Of a stretch of 37,443 bases of DNA, positions 24,189-32,505 are shown piece after piece; the first letter of the stretch is position 1, and every line of letters starts with the position of its first letter. Source of the stretch: Kiritimatiellia bacterium (GTDB lineage Bacteria > Verrucomicrobiota > Kiritimatiellia > RFP12 > UBA1067); NCBI GenBank assembly GCA_017525475.1, contig JAFXST010000077.1:1-37443 (forward strand), written 5' to 3'. The notes under the pieces were generated by a model. It made no database searches, was not told where the DNA came from, and was given only the letters and a program-made list of their open reading frames with translations. Both the position numbers and the translations under genes were made by a program.

Positions 24189-24748
24189 CCAAACTCCAAT
24201 ATCCCTTTACCGAGGACAAAGTCCGCGCGCTCAAGGCGGGCGAGGCGGTGGAGATCTCGGGTCTCGTCTACACCGGGCGCGACAAGCTCCACAAATATTT
24301 CGCCGACGGCGGCGTTTTGCCGGTCGACTTCCGCGACGGCGCCTTGTACCATTGCGGCCCGGTGATGCTCGCGCAAGGCGGCACTTGGCGCGTCATGGCG
24401 GCCGGGCCCACCACCTCGGTGCGCGAAAACCCCTACGAGCCCGATTTCATCGCCGGTACGGGAGTTCGGCTCGTCATCGGCAAGGGCGGCATGGATGCGG
24501 CCACGCTTGCGGCCATGCAACAGCATGGCTGCGTCTATATCCAGGCCGTGGGCGGGGCGGCGGCGGTCACGGCGGCGGCGGTCAAGCGCGTACTCGGGGT
24601 GAGTCTGCTCGAGGAGTTCGGCGCGGCCGAGGCGGTATGGCATCTGGAAGTAAAGGGTCTTGCCGGGGTGGTCGCCATGGACGCCCACGGCGTCTCGCTG
24701 TTCGATACGGTGCGCGAGGCCTCCCGGCGGGCGCTGGCGCGCGCATAG
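24185..24748 (+). CDS. Class I fumarate hydratase (or related hydro-lyase), beta subunit
   Basis: The 187-residue beta subunit pairing with the preceding alpha subunit. It contains ISGLVYTGRDKLHKYF, LYHCGPVM, AAGPTTSVRENPYEPDFI, IGKGGMDAATLAAMQQHGCVY and YIQAVGGAAAV, followed by WHLEVKGLAGVVAMDAHGVSLFD, the usual C-terminal substrate-binding block. Its ATG overlaps the alpha stop (ATGA). It is the last gene of a long rightward run; a GC hairpin and then the rpsP promoter follow. Confidence 0.93.
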   Translation: MTKLQYPFTEDKVRALKAGEAVEISGLVYTGRDKLHKYFADGGVLPVDFRDGALYHCGPVMLAQGGTWRVMAAGPTTSVRENPYEPDFIAGTGVRLVIGKGGMDAATLAAMQQHGCVYIQAVGGAAAVTAAAVKRVLGVSLLEEFGAAEAVWHLEVKGLAGVVAMDAHGVSLFDTVREASRRALARA

Positions 24749-24783
24749 CCGCGCACGGTCGCGCCAAGGTTCCGGAGCCCGGG

Positions 24784-24812
24784 CGGCCGGGAAAAGGCCG
24801 GATTTTGCTTTT
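24784..24812 (+). terminator. Possible Rho-independent terminator after fumarase
   Basis: CGGCC (24784-24788) pairs with GGCCG (24796-24800) around a GGGAAAA loop, and a T-rich stretch GATTTTGCTTTT follows. The stem is short (5 bp) and the T-run is broken, so this is tentative. Confidence 0.45.
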
Positions 24813-24870
24813 GCCCGCCTGAATACGGGGTTTTCTTGCTTTCTCCGGCTTTCGTTTATCTTTTTTTCCA

Positions 24871-24899
24871 TTGCCAACGGCTGCGAAATATGCTATAAT
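24871..24899 (+). promoter_or_regulatory. Promoter of the rpsP operon
   Basis: The -35 is TTGCCA (24871-24876), spacer 17 bp, and the -10 is TATAAT (24894-24899) extended by TGC at 24891-24893. The ATG of rpsP is 39 nt below the -10, and the leader contains AAAGGAAAG as ribosome binding site. The rest of the 24749-24938 gap is only a T-rich stretch ahead of this promoter. Confidence 0.82.
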
Positions 24900-24938
24900 A
24901 CCCCATCAAATTCATCCATCAAAGGAAAGAACAAGCAA

Positions 24939-25232
24939 ATGGTAAAGATCAGAATGCGCAGGACCGGTTGCACCAACCATGCAACCTACCGTATCGTCGC
25001 CGCCGACGAGCGTTCGCCGCGCGACGGCAAGTTCCTGGAGATCCTGGGGTCGTACGACACCCACGTGAAGGAGAACAACTTCAAGCTCGATCTCGAGCGC
25101 GTGGACTACTGGCTGAGCAAGGGCGCCAAGCCCTCGACCACGGTCGCCAGCCTCATCCGCCGCGCCAAGAACCCCAACCTCAAGCCCCATCACGCCGCCA
25201 AGGCCAAGGGTGAAGCCAAGAAGGAGGGCTAA
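24939..25232 (+). CDS. rpsP: 30S ribosomal protein bS16
   Basis: A 97-residue ribosomal protein: MVKIRMRRTGCTNHATYRIV at the start, then ADERSPRDGKFLEILGSYD and LERVDYWLSKGAKPSTTV, the S16 core, with a short Lys/Ala tail. ATG 24939 follows the promoter and SD; earlier in-frame codons belong to the leader. First gene of rpsP-rplS-trmD; rimM, usually inserted after rpsP, is absent here. Confidence 0.97.
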   Translation: MVKIRMRRTGCTNHATYRIVAADERSPRDGKFLEILGSYDTHVKENNFKLDLERVDYWLSKGAKPSTTVASLIRRAKNPNLKPHHAAKAKGEAKKEG

Positions 25233-25235
25233 GCC

Positions 25236-25598
25236 ATGGGTATTCTCGATAAGATCAACGCCGAGCAGACCGCCGAGGCCGCCAAGAAGAATTTCCCCGA
25301 ATTCCGCACGGGCGATATCGTGCGCGTGTCCATCAAGATCAAGGAAGGCGACAAGTTCCGCATCCAGGATTTCGAGGGCAAGGTGCTCGCGATCGACAAC
25401 GGCCGCAAGAATGTTGCGGGCAACTTCACCGTCAGCCGCGAAAGCTACGGCGTGCGCGTGGAGAAGCTCTTCCCGTTCTGCAGCCCCTGGATCCAGGGCA
25501 TCAAGCTCGTCAAGAAGTCCGCTTCCTGGCGCAGCAAGCTCTACACCGAGCGTACGTTCTGCTCGCACAAGGCGGTGCGCAAGCTCGTCAAGAAGTAA
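25236..25598 (+). CDS. rplS: 50S ribosomal protein bL19
   Basis: A 120-residue ribosomal protein located at the 30S-50S interface. It shows FRTGDIVRVSIKIKEGDKFR, RIQDFEGKVLAI, the typical SYGVRVEKLFPF, and SAS WRSKLY with the closing C-terminal basic stretch (CSHKAVRKLVKK). A strong SD (AAGGAGGG, 25221-25228) lies in the end of rpsP, 3 nt before the start. In E. coli rplS follows trmD; here it precedes it. Confidence 0.96.
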   Translation: MGILDKINAEQTAEAAKKNFPEFRTGDIVRVSIKIKEGDKFRIQDFEGKVLAIDNGRKNVAGNFTVSRESYGVRVEKLFPFCSPWIQGIKLVKKSASWRSKLYTERTFCSHKAVRKLVKK

Positions 25599-25613
25599 GA
25601 GCCCGTATGATGG

Positions 25614-26291
25614 ATGAAGATCGACATCGTTAGCGTTCAGCCGAAGATGTTCGAGGGATTCCTCACGGAGTCCATAGTCGCACGCGCCCAGAAGAAGGGC
25701 GCGTGCGAAATCTTTATCCGCGACCTTCGGGATTTCGCGCACGACAAGCGCCGTACGGTGGACGACAAACCCTACGGCGGCGGTCCCGGCATGCTGATGA
25801 TGTGCGCTCCCTGGTTCGAGGCGGTGGAAACCGTCTGCCCCGAGCGTACGCCGGGTACGCGCATAATCATGACGACGCCGGCCGGCCGCAAGTTCACCCA
25901 GGCGGACGCGCGCGAGCTCGCAAAAGCCGAACATCTCGTTTTCATGTGCGGCCATTATGAAGGTTTCGACGCGCGCATCCGCACGCTCGCCACCTACGAG
26001 TTCTCGATAGGCGATTTCGTGATGACGGGCGGGGAACTCGCGGCGGCGGCCATGACCGACGCGATCGTAAGGCTGCTCCCGGGGGTGCTCGGCGGGGGAC
26101 TCGCCGCCACCGCGAGCGAAAGCTTTACCGACAATCTTTTGGAAGCGCCGCAATATACGCATCCGGCCGAGTTCCGCGGCATGAAGGTGCCCCAGGAATT
26201 GATCGACGGCGACCATCGCAAGGCCGAGGCCTGGAAGCGGGGCGAAGCCATAAAGCTCACCCGCGAAGTGCGCCCGGATCTCCTTAAATGA
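25614..26291 (+). CDS. trmD: tRNA (guanine-N1)-methyltransferase
   Basis: A 225-residue SPOUT enzyme that makes m1G37 in tRNA and prevents frameshifts. Motifs: MKIDIVSVQPKMFEGFLTES, RTVDDKPYGGGPGMLM, FMCGHYEGFDARI (SAM knot), FSIGDFVMTGGELAAA, and the C-terminal PQYTHPAEFRGMKVPQELIDGDH. The start ATG 25614 gives the canonical N-terminus; overlapping ATGs just upstream are out of frame. It overlaps the next gene by 4 nt (ATGA). Confidence 0.96.
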   Translation: MKIDIVSVQPKMFEGFLTESIVARAQKKGACEIFIRDLRDFAHDKRRTVDDKPYGGGPGMLMMCAPWFEAVETVCPERTPGTRIIMTTPAGRKFTQADARELAKAEHLVFMCGHYEGFDARIRTLATYEFSIGDFVMTGGELAAAAMTDAIVRLLPGVLGGGLAATASESFTDNLLEAPQYTHPAEFRGMKVPQELIDGDHRKAEAWKRGEAIKLTREVRPDLLK

Positions 26292-27862
26292 TCAAAGCGC
26301 TCCTGGCCGCCGTGATGATCGTAGCCCACGAACCGGGCTACTACACTTCGCTTTCGCGCCACCTGCAGCGGTGGCTCGCCTCGACGGGAGTCGCGGCTGA
26401 GGTGATCGCGCCCGCCGACATGGGGAAGAAGCTCCCCCAGGCCCCGGTCGCGTTCCTCGTCGGCTTCCACGAGCCCGGAGACCAGGAACTTAAGGAACTT
26501 GCCGGCTATCTCGGGAAGGGCGGCAAACTCGTAGTGTTCCATTCCGCCTCCGCCAAGCTCGGCGCGCTCATGGGGGTGAAGCCCACCGGCTACCGCACGG
26601 CCAACTATCCCGGGCGCTGGAGCCGCATGGATTTCGCCGCCGCCCCCAAGGGCTTCCCGGCGCAGATTCTCCAGGCTTCCACGGTCATGCAAAGCGCCGT
26701 GCCGCTGGCGGGCAAAAGCCGGGTGCTCGCCACCTGGAGCGACCGCGCCGGCAAGCCCACGGGCGACGCCGCCTGGCTCGTCTCTGCCCAAGGCTATTGG
26801 ATGACGCACGTACTTTTGCCCGACGGCGACGAAGAGCTCAAGGCCCAGTTGGCGGCGGCCATTTGCGGGAGCCTAGATCCCCGGCTCTGGGATGCCGAAA
26901 AGTTCCTTGAAAGCCGGGCTTTGCGCGACGCCCAAATCCGCGCGTTCGCCAAAAAGCAAGTGCCCCGCAAGGGCGAGATCCATGCCGTCTGGGATCATAC
27001 GGGATGCGGGCTCTATCCCGGCAACTGGGCCAAGACCATCAAGGTGCTGGAGGAGGCGCGGGTCACCGATCTTTTCGTCAACGTGGCGGGCGCGGGGTTT
27101 GCCCATTACGATTCCAGGGTCTTGCCCAAGAGCCAGACGTTCCGCAACGATGGCGATCAGCTCGCCGCCTGCCTCAAGGCGGCCAAGGGGCACGGCGTCC
27201 GCGTGCACGCGTGGATCCTCTGTTTCAACGCCACGCGCGGGAGTTCCGCCACCATCCAAACCCTGCAGCAAAAAGGCTGGGCGCTCAAGACGCGCGAGGG
27301 CCAGGCGACCGAATACTTGAATCCCGCCCATCCCGACGTCCAGCAATATCTCCTCGCGGCCATCCGCGAAATCGGCGAGCGCTATCCGGTGGACGGCATC
27401 CATCTCGACTTCGTGCGCTGGTACGAGCGTGCGGTCAAGCCCTCCGACGCCGGCGCCGTCATCACCGCCTTCGTGGCCAAATGCCGGCGCGAGGTACGGA
27501 GCCCCAAATGGCTTACCACGGCGGTGTTGGGCAAGTACCCCGCGTGCATCGCTTCGGTGGGGCAAGACTGGCCCCGTTGGCTCGATATGAATCTCGTCGA
27601 TTACGTGGTGCCCATGGATTATACCGAAGACCTCGGCAAACTGGAGTCGTTTTTCGCCCAGCATGCCGCCGTGCGCGGCCACGCCGGGCGTACGATCGCG
27701 GGGCTCGGGGTTACCGCCAACGAGTCGCGGCTCGACGCCTTGGGGACGATCCGCGAGATCAACCTCGCGCGCAAATACCGCCTGGCCGGCGTCTCGCTCT
27801 TCGATCTCGATACTTACCTCGAAAAGTCCATCCTCCCATACCTCAAACTCGGAATCTGGTAA
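26288..27862 (+). CDS. GH10-like (GHL10, YngK-type) family 10 glycosylhydrolase-like protein
   Basis: A 524-residue protein with a hydrophobic start (MIKALLAAVMIVA) suggesting export. Residues about 10-215 resemble a ThuA/glutamine-amidotransferase-like alpha/beta domain (ELKELAGYLGKGGKLVVFHS). From about 225 a TIM-barrel of the GHL10 family follows: GEIHAVWDHTGCG, VTDLFVNVAGAGFAHY, HGVRVHAWILCFNA, EYLNPAHPDVQQYLLAAIREI, YPVDGIHLDFVRWYER and DYVVPMDYTED. The Asp/Arg of HLDFVRW and the conserved Asp are at expected barrel positions, though catalysis is not proven for this family. Likely acts on peptidoglycan or polysaccharide outside the cytoplasm. It shares the rpsP transcript by packing rather than by function. 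Confidence 0.85.
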   Translation: MIKALLAAVMIVAHEPGYYTSLSRHLQRWLASTGVAAEVIAPADMGKKLPQAPVAFLVGFHEPGDQELKELAGYLGKGGKLVVFHSASAKLGALMGVKPTGYRTANYPGRWSRMDFAAAPKGFPAQILQASTVMQSAVPLAGKSRVLATWSDRAGKPTGDAAWLVSAQGYWMTHVLLPDGDEELKAQLAAAICGSLDPRLWDAEKFLESRALRDAQIRAFAKKQVPRKGEIHAVWDHTGCGLYPGNWAKTIKVLEEARVTDLFVNVAGAGFAHYDSRVLPKSQTFRNDGDQLAACLKAAKGHGVRVHAWILCFNATRGSSATIQTLQQKGWALKTREGQATEYLNPAHPDVQQYLLAAIREIGERYPVDGIHLDFVRWYERAVKPSDAGAVITAFVAKCRREVRSPKWLTTAVLGKYPACIASVGQDWPRWLDMNLVDYVVPMDYTEDLGKLESFFAQHAAVRGHAGRTIAGLGVTANESRLDALGTIREINLARKYRLAGVSLFDLDTYLEKSILPYLKLGIW

Positions 27863-27863
27863 T

Positions 27864-28442
27864 ATGCAAACTTTGTCCGTCGGCGCTTTCGAAGAAAACT
27901 GCTCGCTCCACCGCGGCTATATCGTCGACCCCGGCGCGGAGGCCGGGCGCATCGTCGCCGCGCTCGCGGGCGCAACGCCCAAGGCCATTCTCCTCACCCA
28001 CGCGCACTTCGACCATATCGGCGCCGTCGGCGCATTGCAATCGCGCTTCCCCGGCCTCAAGGTGTTCGTGCATCCCGAGGACGCCAAGGTGATAACCCAT
28101 CCCTTGAACAACTTCCCGCCCGACTATCCGCCGGTCGCGATGCCCGGCAATATCGTTTGGGACACTTCGCTCCTCGAAGGGTGCGAGGTCATCGAGACGC
28201 CCGGCCACACCCCGGGCGGCGTTTGCTACTATTTTCCCGCCGACAAGCTCCTCTTTTCGGGCGATACCTTGTTCAATTTTTCGGTGGGGCGGACGGATCT
28301 CCCGGGCGGCGATATGGCTACGCTAATGGACTCGCTCGAAAAACTGCTCGTGCTGCCCGACGACGTCCGGGTTATCCCCGGCCACGGGCCCGCTACCACC
28401 ATCGGCGCGGAAAAGCGGGGCAATCCCTTCTTGCAGCGGTAA
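27864..28442 (+). CDS. MBL-fold metallo-hydrolase (glyoxalase II-like)
   Basis: A 192-residue metallo-beta-lactamase-fold hydrolase. Metal-binding motifs are LLTHAHFDHIGAV (HxHxDH), TPGHTPGGVCYY (His), FSGDTLFNFSVGRTDLPGGD (bridging Asp) and VIPGHGPATTIGAEK (last His). The short length, lack of the glyoxalase-II C-terminal helical domain, and the GRTD motif place it with the YcbL-type group, which can hydrolyse thioesters such as S-lactoylglutathione-like compounds. Substrate unproven. It starts 1 nt after the GHL10 stop and ends flush with the next gene. Confidence 0.92.
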   Translation: MQTLSVGAFEENCSLHRGYIVDPGAEAGRIVAALAGATPKAILLTHAHFDHIGAVGALQSRFPGLKVFVHPEDAKVITHPLNNFPPDYPPVAMPGNIVWDTSLLEGCEVIETPGHTPGGVCYYFPADKLLFSGDTLFNFSVGRTDLPGGDMATLMDSLEKLLVLPDDVRVIPGHGPATTIGAEKRGNPFLQR

Positions 28443-29387
28443 ATGCAAAATCTCGTTCTTGTCGCCGGGCAGGTAGCCATACTCTTCGCCCTCATGGGCG
28501 TGGGCGCGCTTTGCCGCCGCCTCAAGTGGGTGGACGACGCTGCCGCCAAGGGCATGGTCGAAGTGCTGGTGGCCGTGGTCACGCCGTGCCTCGTGGTGGA
28601 GGCGTTCCAGCGGCCGTTCGAAAGTGCGCTCATGCGCCAGCTGGCGCTCGCGTTTCCGGTGGTGGCGGCGGCGCATCTGGTGGCGATCGCGCTCGCCTGT
28701 CTCTTTATCCGCGGCGGCCGCCCCGAGACGCGCGGCGTCCTCAGGGTGGCGGCGGCCTTCGGCAACGCGGGGTTCATGGGTCTCCCGCTCGAAGCGGCGA
28801 TCCTCGGGAGCGAGGGCGTGTTTTTCGGCATCGTCTACGTGGCGGTGTTCAACGTCTTTATCTGGTCGTGGGGGCTTATGCAGATCCGGGGCAGCTCCTT
28901 GCGGGCGATGTCGCGCGGCGAAGTCGTAAAGACGCTCTTCAACCCCGGCTTTATCGGTCTCGCGCTCGGCGTGCCGCTCTTTTGCCTGTCCATCGCCTTG
29001 CCGGGCGTAGTGCGCGAGCCGGTCAAAATGCTCGCCGACCTCAATACGCCGCTTGCGATGATCGTAATCGGCTTTTACCTCGCGGGGGCCCGGTTCCGCC
29101 CGCTCTTCGGCAATCCCGATGCCTACCTTAGCGCCTTCGTGCGGCTCGTCGTCTTCCCGCTTGCCGTCATCGCGCTCATGTATCCTTTCAAAGCCTGGCT
29201 GATGCCCGGCATGATGATCGCCATCGCCATTGCCGCCTGCGCCCCGGCCGCGGCGCTCAACAGCATGTTCGCGGCCAAATACGGCAAAGACGTGGATACG
29301 GCGGTAGGGATCGTGAGCGGCACGACGCTCCTCAGCATCCTCACCATGCCTCCCATGATTGCGCTCGCCATGGAGGTGTTGCGATGA
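28443..29387 (+). CDS. AEC-family (auxin efflux carrier-like) transporter
   Basis: A 314-residue membrane protein with about ten predicted helices, starting QNLVLVAGQVAILFALMGVGALCRR. Family-type segments include VVTPCLVVEAFQRPF, FGNAGFMGLPL (the broken-helix crossover with a conserved Asn), NTPLAMIVIGFYLAG, and a second half with CAPAAALNSMFAAKYG. Members export or import small carboxylates such as malate or malonate; the substrate here is unknown. It overlaps the U32 peptidase gene (ATGA). Confidence 0.87.
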   Translation: MQNLVLVAGQVAILFALMGVGALCRRLKWVDDAAAKGMVEVLVAVVTPCLVVEAFQRPFESALMRQLALAFPVVAAAHLVAIALACLFIRGGRPETRGVLRVAAAFGNAGFMGLPLEAAILGSEGVFFGIVYVAVFNVFIWSWGLMQIRGSSLRAMSRGEVVKTLFNPGFIGLALGVPLFCLSIALPGVVREPVKMLADLNTPLAMIVIGFYLAGARFRPLFGNPDAYLSAFVRLVVFPLAVIALMYPFKAWLMPGMMIAIAIAACAPAAALNSMFAAKYGKDVDTAVGIVSGTTLLSILTMPPMIALAMEVLR

Positions 29388-30622
29388 CCCGCCCCGAAAT
29401 CCTCGCCCCCGCGGGCGACTTTACCTGCCTCCAGGCCGCGCTCGACTCCGGGGCCGACGCCGTCTATTTCGGGCTCGGCACCCTCAATATGCGCGCTCGG
29501 AGCGGCATCAACTTCAAGGTCGAGGACCTGAGCGAAATCCGCCGCCGCTGCGACGAAAAGGGCGTTAAGGCGTACTTGGCGCTCAACGCCATCGCCTTCG
29601 AGGGGGAGTTGGACCCGATCGAAAAGCTGATTGTCGCGGCCAAGCCTTACGTGGACGCGTTTATCGTGGCCGACTGGGGCGTGATCGGCCTTTGCCGCAA
29701 GCATGGCTGCACGGTGCACGTTTCCACCCAGATGTCCACCTCCAATTCGGCGGCGGTGGAGTTCTTGAAATCCCAGGGGGTGGAGCGCGTGGTGCTCGCG
29801 CGCGAATGTACGCTCGAGGAAGTCGCCGAGATTATTGAAAAAACCGGCATGGAGATCGAGACTTTCGTCCATGGCGCGCAATGCGTGGCCGAAAGCGGCC
29901 GGTGCCTGATGAGCCACGAGGCGTTCGGCAAGAGCGCCTGCCGCGGCGAATGCCGCCAGCCTTGCCGCCGGCGCTTTTTGGTGCAGGCGGTGGACCTTTA
30001 CGAAGACGACGAGGGCCGTCCCATCCACCAGAGCGACACGCGCTTTATCGTGGAGCCGCATACGGTACTGTCGGCGCGCGACTTGTGCAGCCTCGGCTTT
30101 GTCGACAAGCTCATGGCCGCCGGCATCGCCTCGTTCAAGATCGAAGGCCGCGCGCGCAACGCCGAGTACGTCAAGACCACGGTCGAATGCTATCGCCGCG
30201 CGGTGGAGGCGGTGCTGGCGGGGAGATATACGCCCGAACTCGTGGAGGAGCTGACGCGCGAGGTCAAAAAAGTATTCCACCGCGAGTTCGGCCCCGGCAT
30301 GTACTACGGGCGTCCGGGCCACGACCAGTTCGCCGACAGCGAAGATTCGCTCGCCACCACCGTCAAGCGCCACGTGGGGATCGTCATCGACTACTTCACC
30401 AAAGCCGGCATCGCGCAGGTCAAGATCCAGGACCATCCGCTTAAAGTCGGCGACCTCGTGCAGATCCACGGCCAGACCACCGGGGTCAAGGAGTTTACGG
30501 TTACGGAACTCAAGCGCGACGGCGAAACGCCCGCCGTGGCCGAAAAGGGCACCTGGGTCACGCTCCCCGCCCCGCGCTGCCGCGTGGGCGACAAGGTTTT
30601 CTACATCGAAACGCGCAACTGA
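29384..30622 (+). CDS. Peptidase U32 family protein (TrhP/YegQ-like)
   Basis: A 412-residue protein with EILAPAGDFTCLQAALDSGADAVYFG, cited as EILAPAGDFTCLQAAL, then VSTQMSTSNSAAVEFLKSQG, VVLARECTLEEVAEI and the family signature ETFVHGAQCVAESGRCLMS. Four further Cys in SACRGECRQPCRR could bind an Fe-S cluster. YegQ/TrhP-type members help form 5-hydroxyuridine or related modifications in tRNA using prephenate, and RlhA acts on 23S rRNA; 'peptidase' is a historical name. The C-terminal beta-barrel domain (about 325-412) is present. The start overlaps the AEC stop. Confidence 0.93.
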   Translation: MTRPEILAPAGDFTCLQAALDSGADAVYFGLGTLNMRARSGINFKVEDLSEIRRRCDEKGVKAYLALNAIAFEGELDPIEKLIVAAKPYVDAFIVADWGVIGLCRKHGCTVHVSTQMSTSNSAAVEFLKSQGVERVVLARECTLEEVAEIIEKTGMEIETFVHGAQCVAESGRCLMSHEAFGKSACRGECRQPCRRRFLVQAVDLYEDDEGRPIHQSDTRFIVEPHTVLSARDLCSLGFVDKLMAAGIASFKIEGRARNAEYVKTTVECYRRAVEAVLAGRYTPELVEELTREVKKVFHREFGPGMYYGRPGHDQFADSEDSLATTVKRHVGIVIDYFTKAGIAQVKIQDHPLKVGDLVQIHGQTTGVKEFTVTELKRDGETPAVAEKGTWVTLPAPRCRVGDKVFYIETRN

Positions 30623-30630
30623 GCGCCGCC

Positions 30631-31779
30631 ATGGACCGGATCATCCTCCATGTGGACATGGACGCCTTCTTCGCGGCGGTGGAGGCGCGCGAACATCCGG
30701 AGTACCGGGGCAAGCCGCTGATCGTGGGCTCGGGCCCGCACGAGCGCGGGGTAGTTTCCACCTGCAGCTACGAGGCGCGCAAGTTCGGCGTCCGCTCGGC
30801 CATGCCCAGCCGCACCGCCTACCAGCGCTGTCCCCACGCCATTTTCGTCCGGCCCGACATGGCGCTCTACCGCCGCGCCAGCGCCGAGGTGTTTGCCGTG
30901 TTCGCCCGCTACACGCCGTATGTGGAACCGGTTTCGGTGGACGAGGCGTTCCTCGACATTTCCGGCAGCGCCCATCTCTTCGGCGGCGCCCGGGCGTTGG
31001 GCGAGAGTTTGCGCGCGGCGGTGCGCCGCGAGTGCGGTCTTACCTGCTCGGTGGGCATCGCCCCCAACCGGCTGTTGGCCAAAATCGCCTCCGAGGTGCA
31101 TAAGCCCGACGGGCTTTTCGTGATGCCGTTTGCGCCGGCGGAGATCGCGGGTTTTCTCGCGCCGCGGCCGATCGGGATCCTCTGGGGCGTGGGCAAAACC
31201 ACCCAGGATGCGCTTGTCCGCTACGGGCTCAAGACTTGCGGCGACCTCCAAAAACTCGACGAAGCGTCGCTCGTGCGCATTCTGGGCGAGGCCGCCGGGC
31301 GGAGCATCCATCGCCATGCCTTCGGCCTCGATTCGACGCCGGTCGCGAGCGAAGCGCGCGCGGAAGAGTCGGTCTCGCGCGAACATACCTTCCCGGAGGA
31401 TTGCGGCAACCGCGAGGAAGTGCGGCAAACGCTCCTCGCGCTCGTGCCCGAGGTGGGCGAGCGTGTGCGCCGCGAACGGCGCTGGGCCGCGGTGGCCAGG
31501 CTCAAGCTCCGGGATTCCGCCTTCAACACGATTACCCGCCAGATTCGGCTCGATCCGCCCGCCTGCGACGACATCGCGTTTCGCCGGGCGCTTTTGCGGC
31601 TCTTTGCCCGCGAATGGCCGCCCAACGCCGGTCTCAAGATCCGGCTCGCGGGGTTTGGCGTCTCCAATTTCGTCGACGAACCGCCCGCGGATCTCTTTGG
31701 CGACGGCGAGCGGAAAAAGCGCGAACGCCTGTCGCAGACGCTCGACGACTTAAGGCGCCGCTTCGGCTTGGGCGCCTAG
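30631..31779 (+). CDS. dinB: DNA polymerase IV (Y-family)
   Basis: A 382-residue translesion polymerase. Catalytic motifs: ILHVDMDAFFAAVEAREHPE (first Asp), CSYEARKFGVRSAMPS, and YVEPVSVDEAFLDISGS (Asp-Glu pair). SVGIAPNRLLAKIASEVHKPDG (thumb contact) and the little-finger domain (SREHTFPEDC and onward) are typical. ADLFGD near the C-terminus could be a weak beta-clamp-binding motif. The gene is 9 nt from the U32 gene. Its TAG stop shares the bases CTAG with the sir2 stop on the other strand. No LexA-type promoter is seen; it is probably expressed from upstream. Confidence 0.96.
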   Translation: MDRIILHVDMDAFFAAVEAREHPEYRGKPLIVGSGPHERGVVSTCSYEARKFGVRSAMPSRTAYQRCPHAIFVRPDMALYRRASAEVFAVFARYTPYVEPVSVDEAFLDISGSAHLFGGARALGESLRAAVRRECGLTCSVGIAPNRLLAKIASEVHKPDGLFVMPFAPAEIAGFLAPRPIGILWGVGKTTQDALVRYGLKTCGDLQKLDEASLVRILGEAAGRSIHRHAFGLDSTPVASEARAEESVSREHTFPEDCGNREEVRQTLLALVPEVGERVRRERRWAAVARLKLRDSAFNTITRQIRLDPPACDDIAFRRALLRLFAREWPPNAGLKIRLAGFGVSNFVDEPPADLFGDGERKKRERLSQTLDDLRRRFGLGA

Positions 31780-32498
31780 AGCGCGAGGATGGCGTCGGCG
31801 AACGCTTTGAGGTCGCCGTAGCGCCCGGCGGCAAAGCGGTCGAGCTGGGTGGGCTGGGCGTTGACGATAAACACCTTGCCGCCCGCCTTTAGCGTGAGAT
31901 TGGGGAGTCCCGCCGCCGGAAAGACGGTAAGCGAAGTGCCCAAGACCAGCATCGCGTCGGCGCGGATGGCGGCCGATTGGGCGGCCAAAAAAGCTTCCTC
32001 GGGCAGCGACTCGCCGAAAAAGGTGATATCGGGCTTGTAGGCGCCGCCGCAGGGGCAGCGCGCCACCTCGGCGCCTTGCGCGAGCATCTTGCACACTTCC
32101 TCGAAGGTGGCGACCCGGCCGCAATGGCGGCAGTGGTGGAAAAGGGGCGAGCCATGCAGTTCCCACACGTTGGCGGAGCCGGCTTTTTGGTGGAGCATGT
32201 CGATATTCTGGGTGGCGATACCCTTCATAAGCCCTAAGTCCTCGAGCTTCTTGAGCGCCAGGTGCACGGGGCCGGGCCGGAACTTTTCGAGCCCGTAGAC
32301 GAGTTCGCGGCAACCGCGGTAGTAGACGGCCGGATCGCGATCGAACCAGTCGATGTCGAAGATGCGCTCGGCATCGGGATTTTTGTAGAGGCCTTGGGGC
32401 CCGCGGAAATCGGGGATGCCCGAGAAGGTGGAAACGCCCGCGCCGGTGAGCGCTACCAGGCTTTTGGCGCTTTGGATGGCCGAGATAAGTCGTTGCAT
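31776..32498 (-). CDS. NAD-dependent protein deacylase, Sir2 family
   Basis: A 240-residue sirtuin, the only minus-strand gene. It removes acyl groups from lysines using NAD. Motifs: LVALTGAGVSTFSGIPDFRG (NAD binding), GIATQNIDMLHQKAG, the catalytic His in WELHGSPLF, zinc cysteines CRHC and CPC, then YKPDITFFGESLPEE and LVLGTSLTVFPAAGLP. The second zinc pair is spaced CxC. The frame stays open upstream past the divergent promoter, but ATG at 32498 matches the family N-terminus and follows the -10 by only 7 nt, so the mRNA is probably leaderless. It converges on dinB, sharing stop-codon bases. Confidence 0.94.
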   Translation of the reverse strand: MQRLISAIQSAKSLVALTGAGVSTFSGIPDFRGPQGLYKNPDAERIFDIDWFDRDPAVYYRGCRELVYGLEKFRPGPVHLALKKLEDLGLMKGIATQNIDMLHQKAGSANVWELHGSPLFHHCRHCGRVATFEEVCKMLAQGAEVARCPCGGAYKPDITFFGESLPEEAFLAAQSAAIRADAMLVLGTSLTVFPAAGLPNLTLKAGGKVFIVNAQPTQLDRFAAGRYGDLKAFADAILAL

Positions 32499-32505
32499 GG
32501 CGGAT

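Noticed and set aside
24749-24938. Small RNA or riboswitch ahead of rpsP
   Set aside because: Only a short hairpin and a T-rich stretch are visible, explained by a weak terminator plus promoter; no known riboswitch core is recognisable.
24912-26216. Antisense open frame (434 codons) across rpsP, rplS and trmD
   Set aside because: It crosses three well-conserved housekeeping genes and shows only low-complexity shadow composition.
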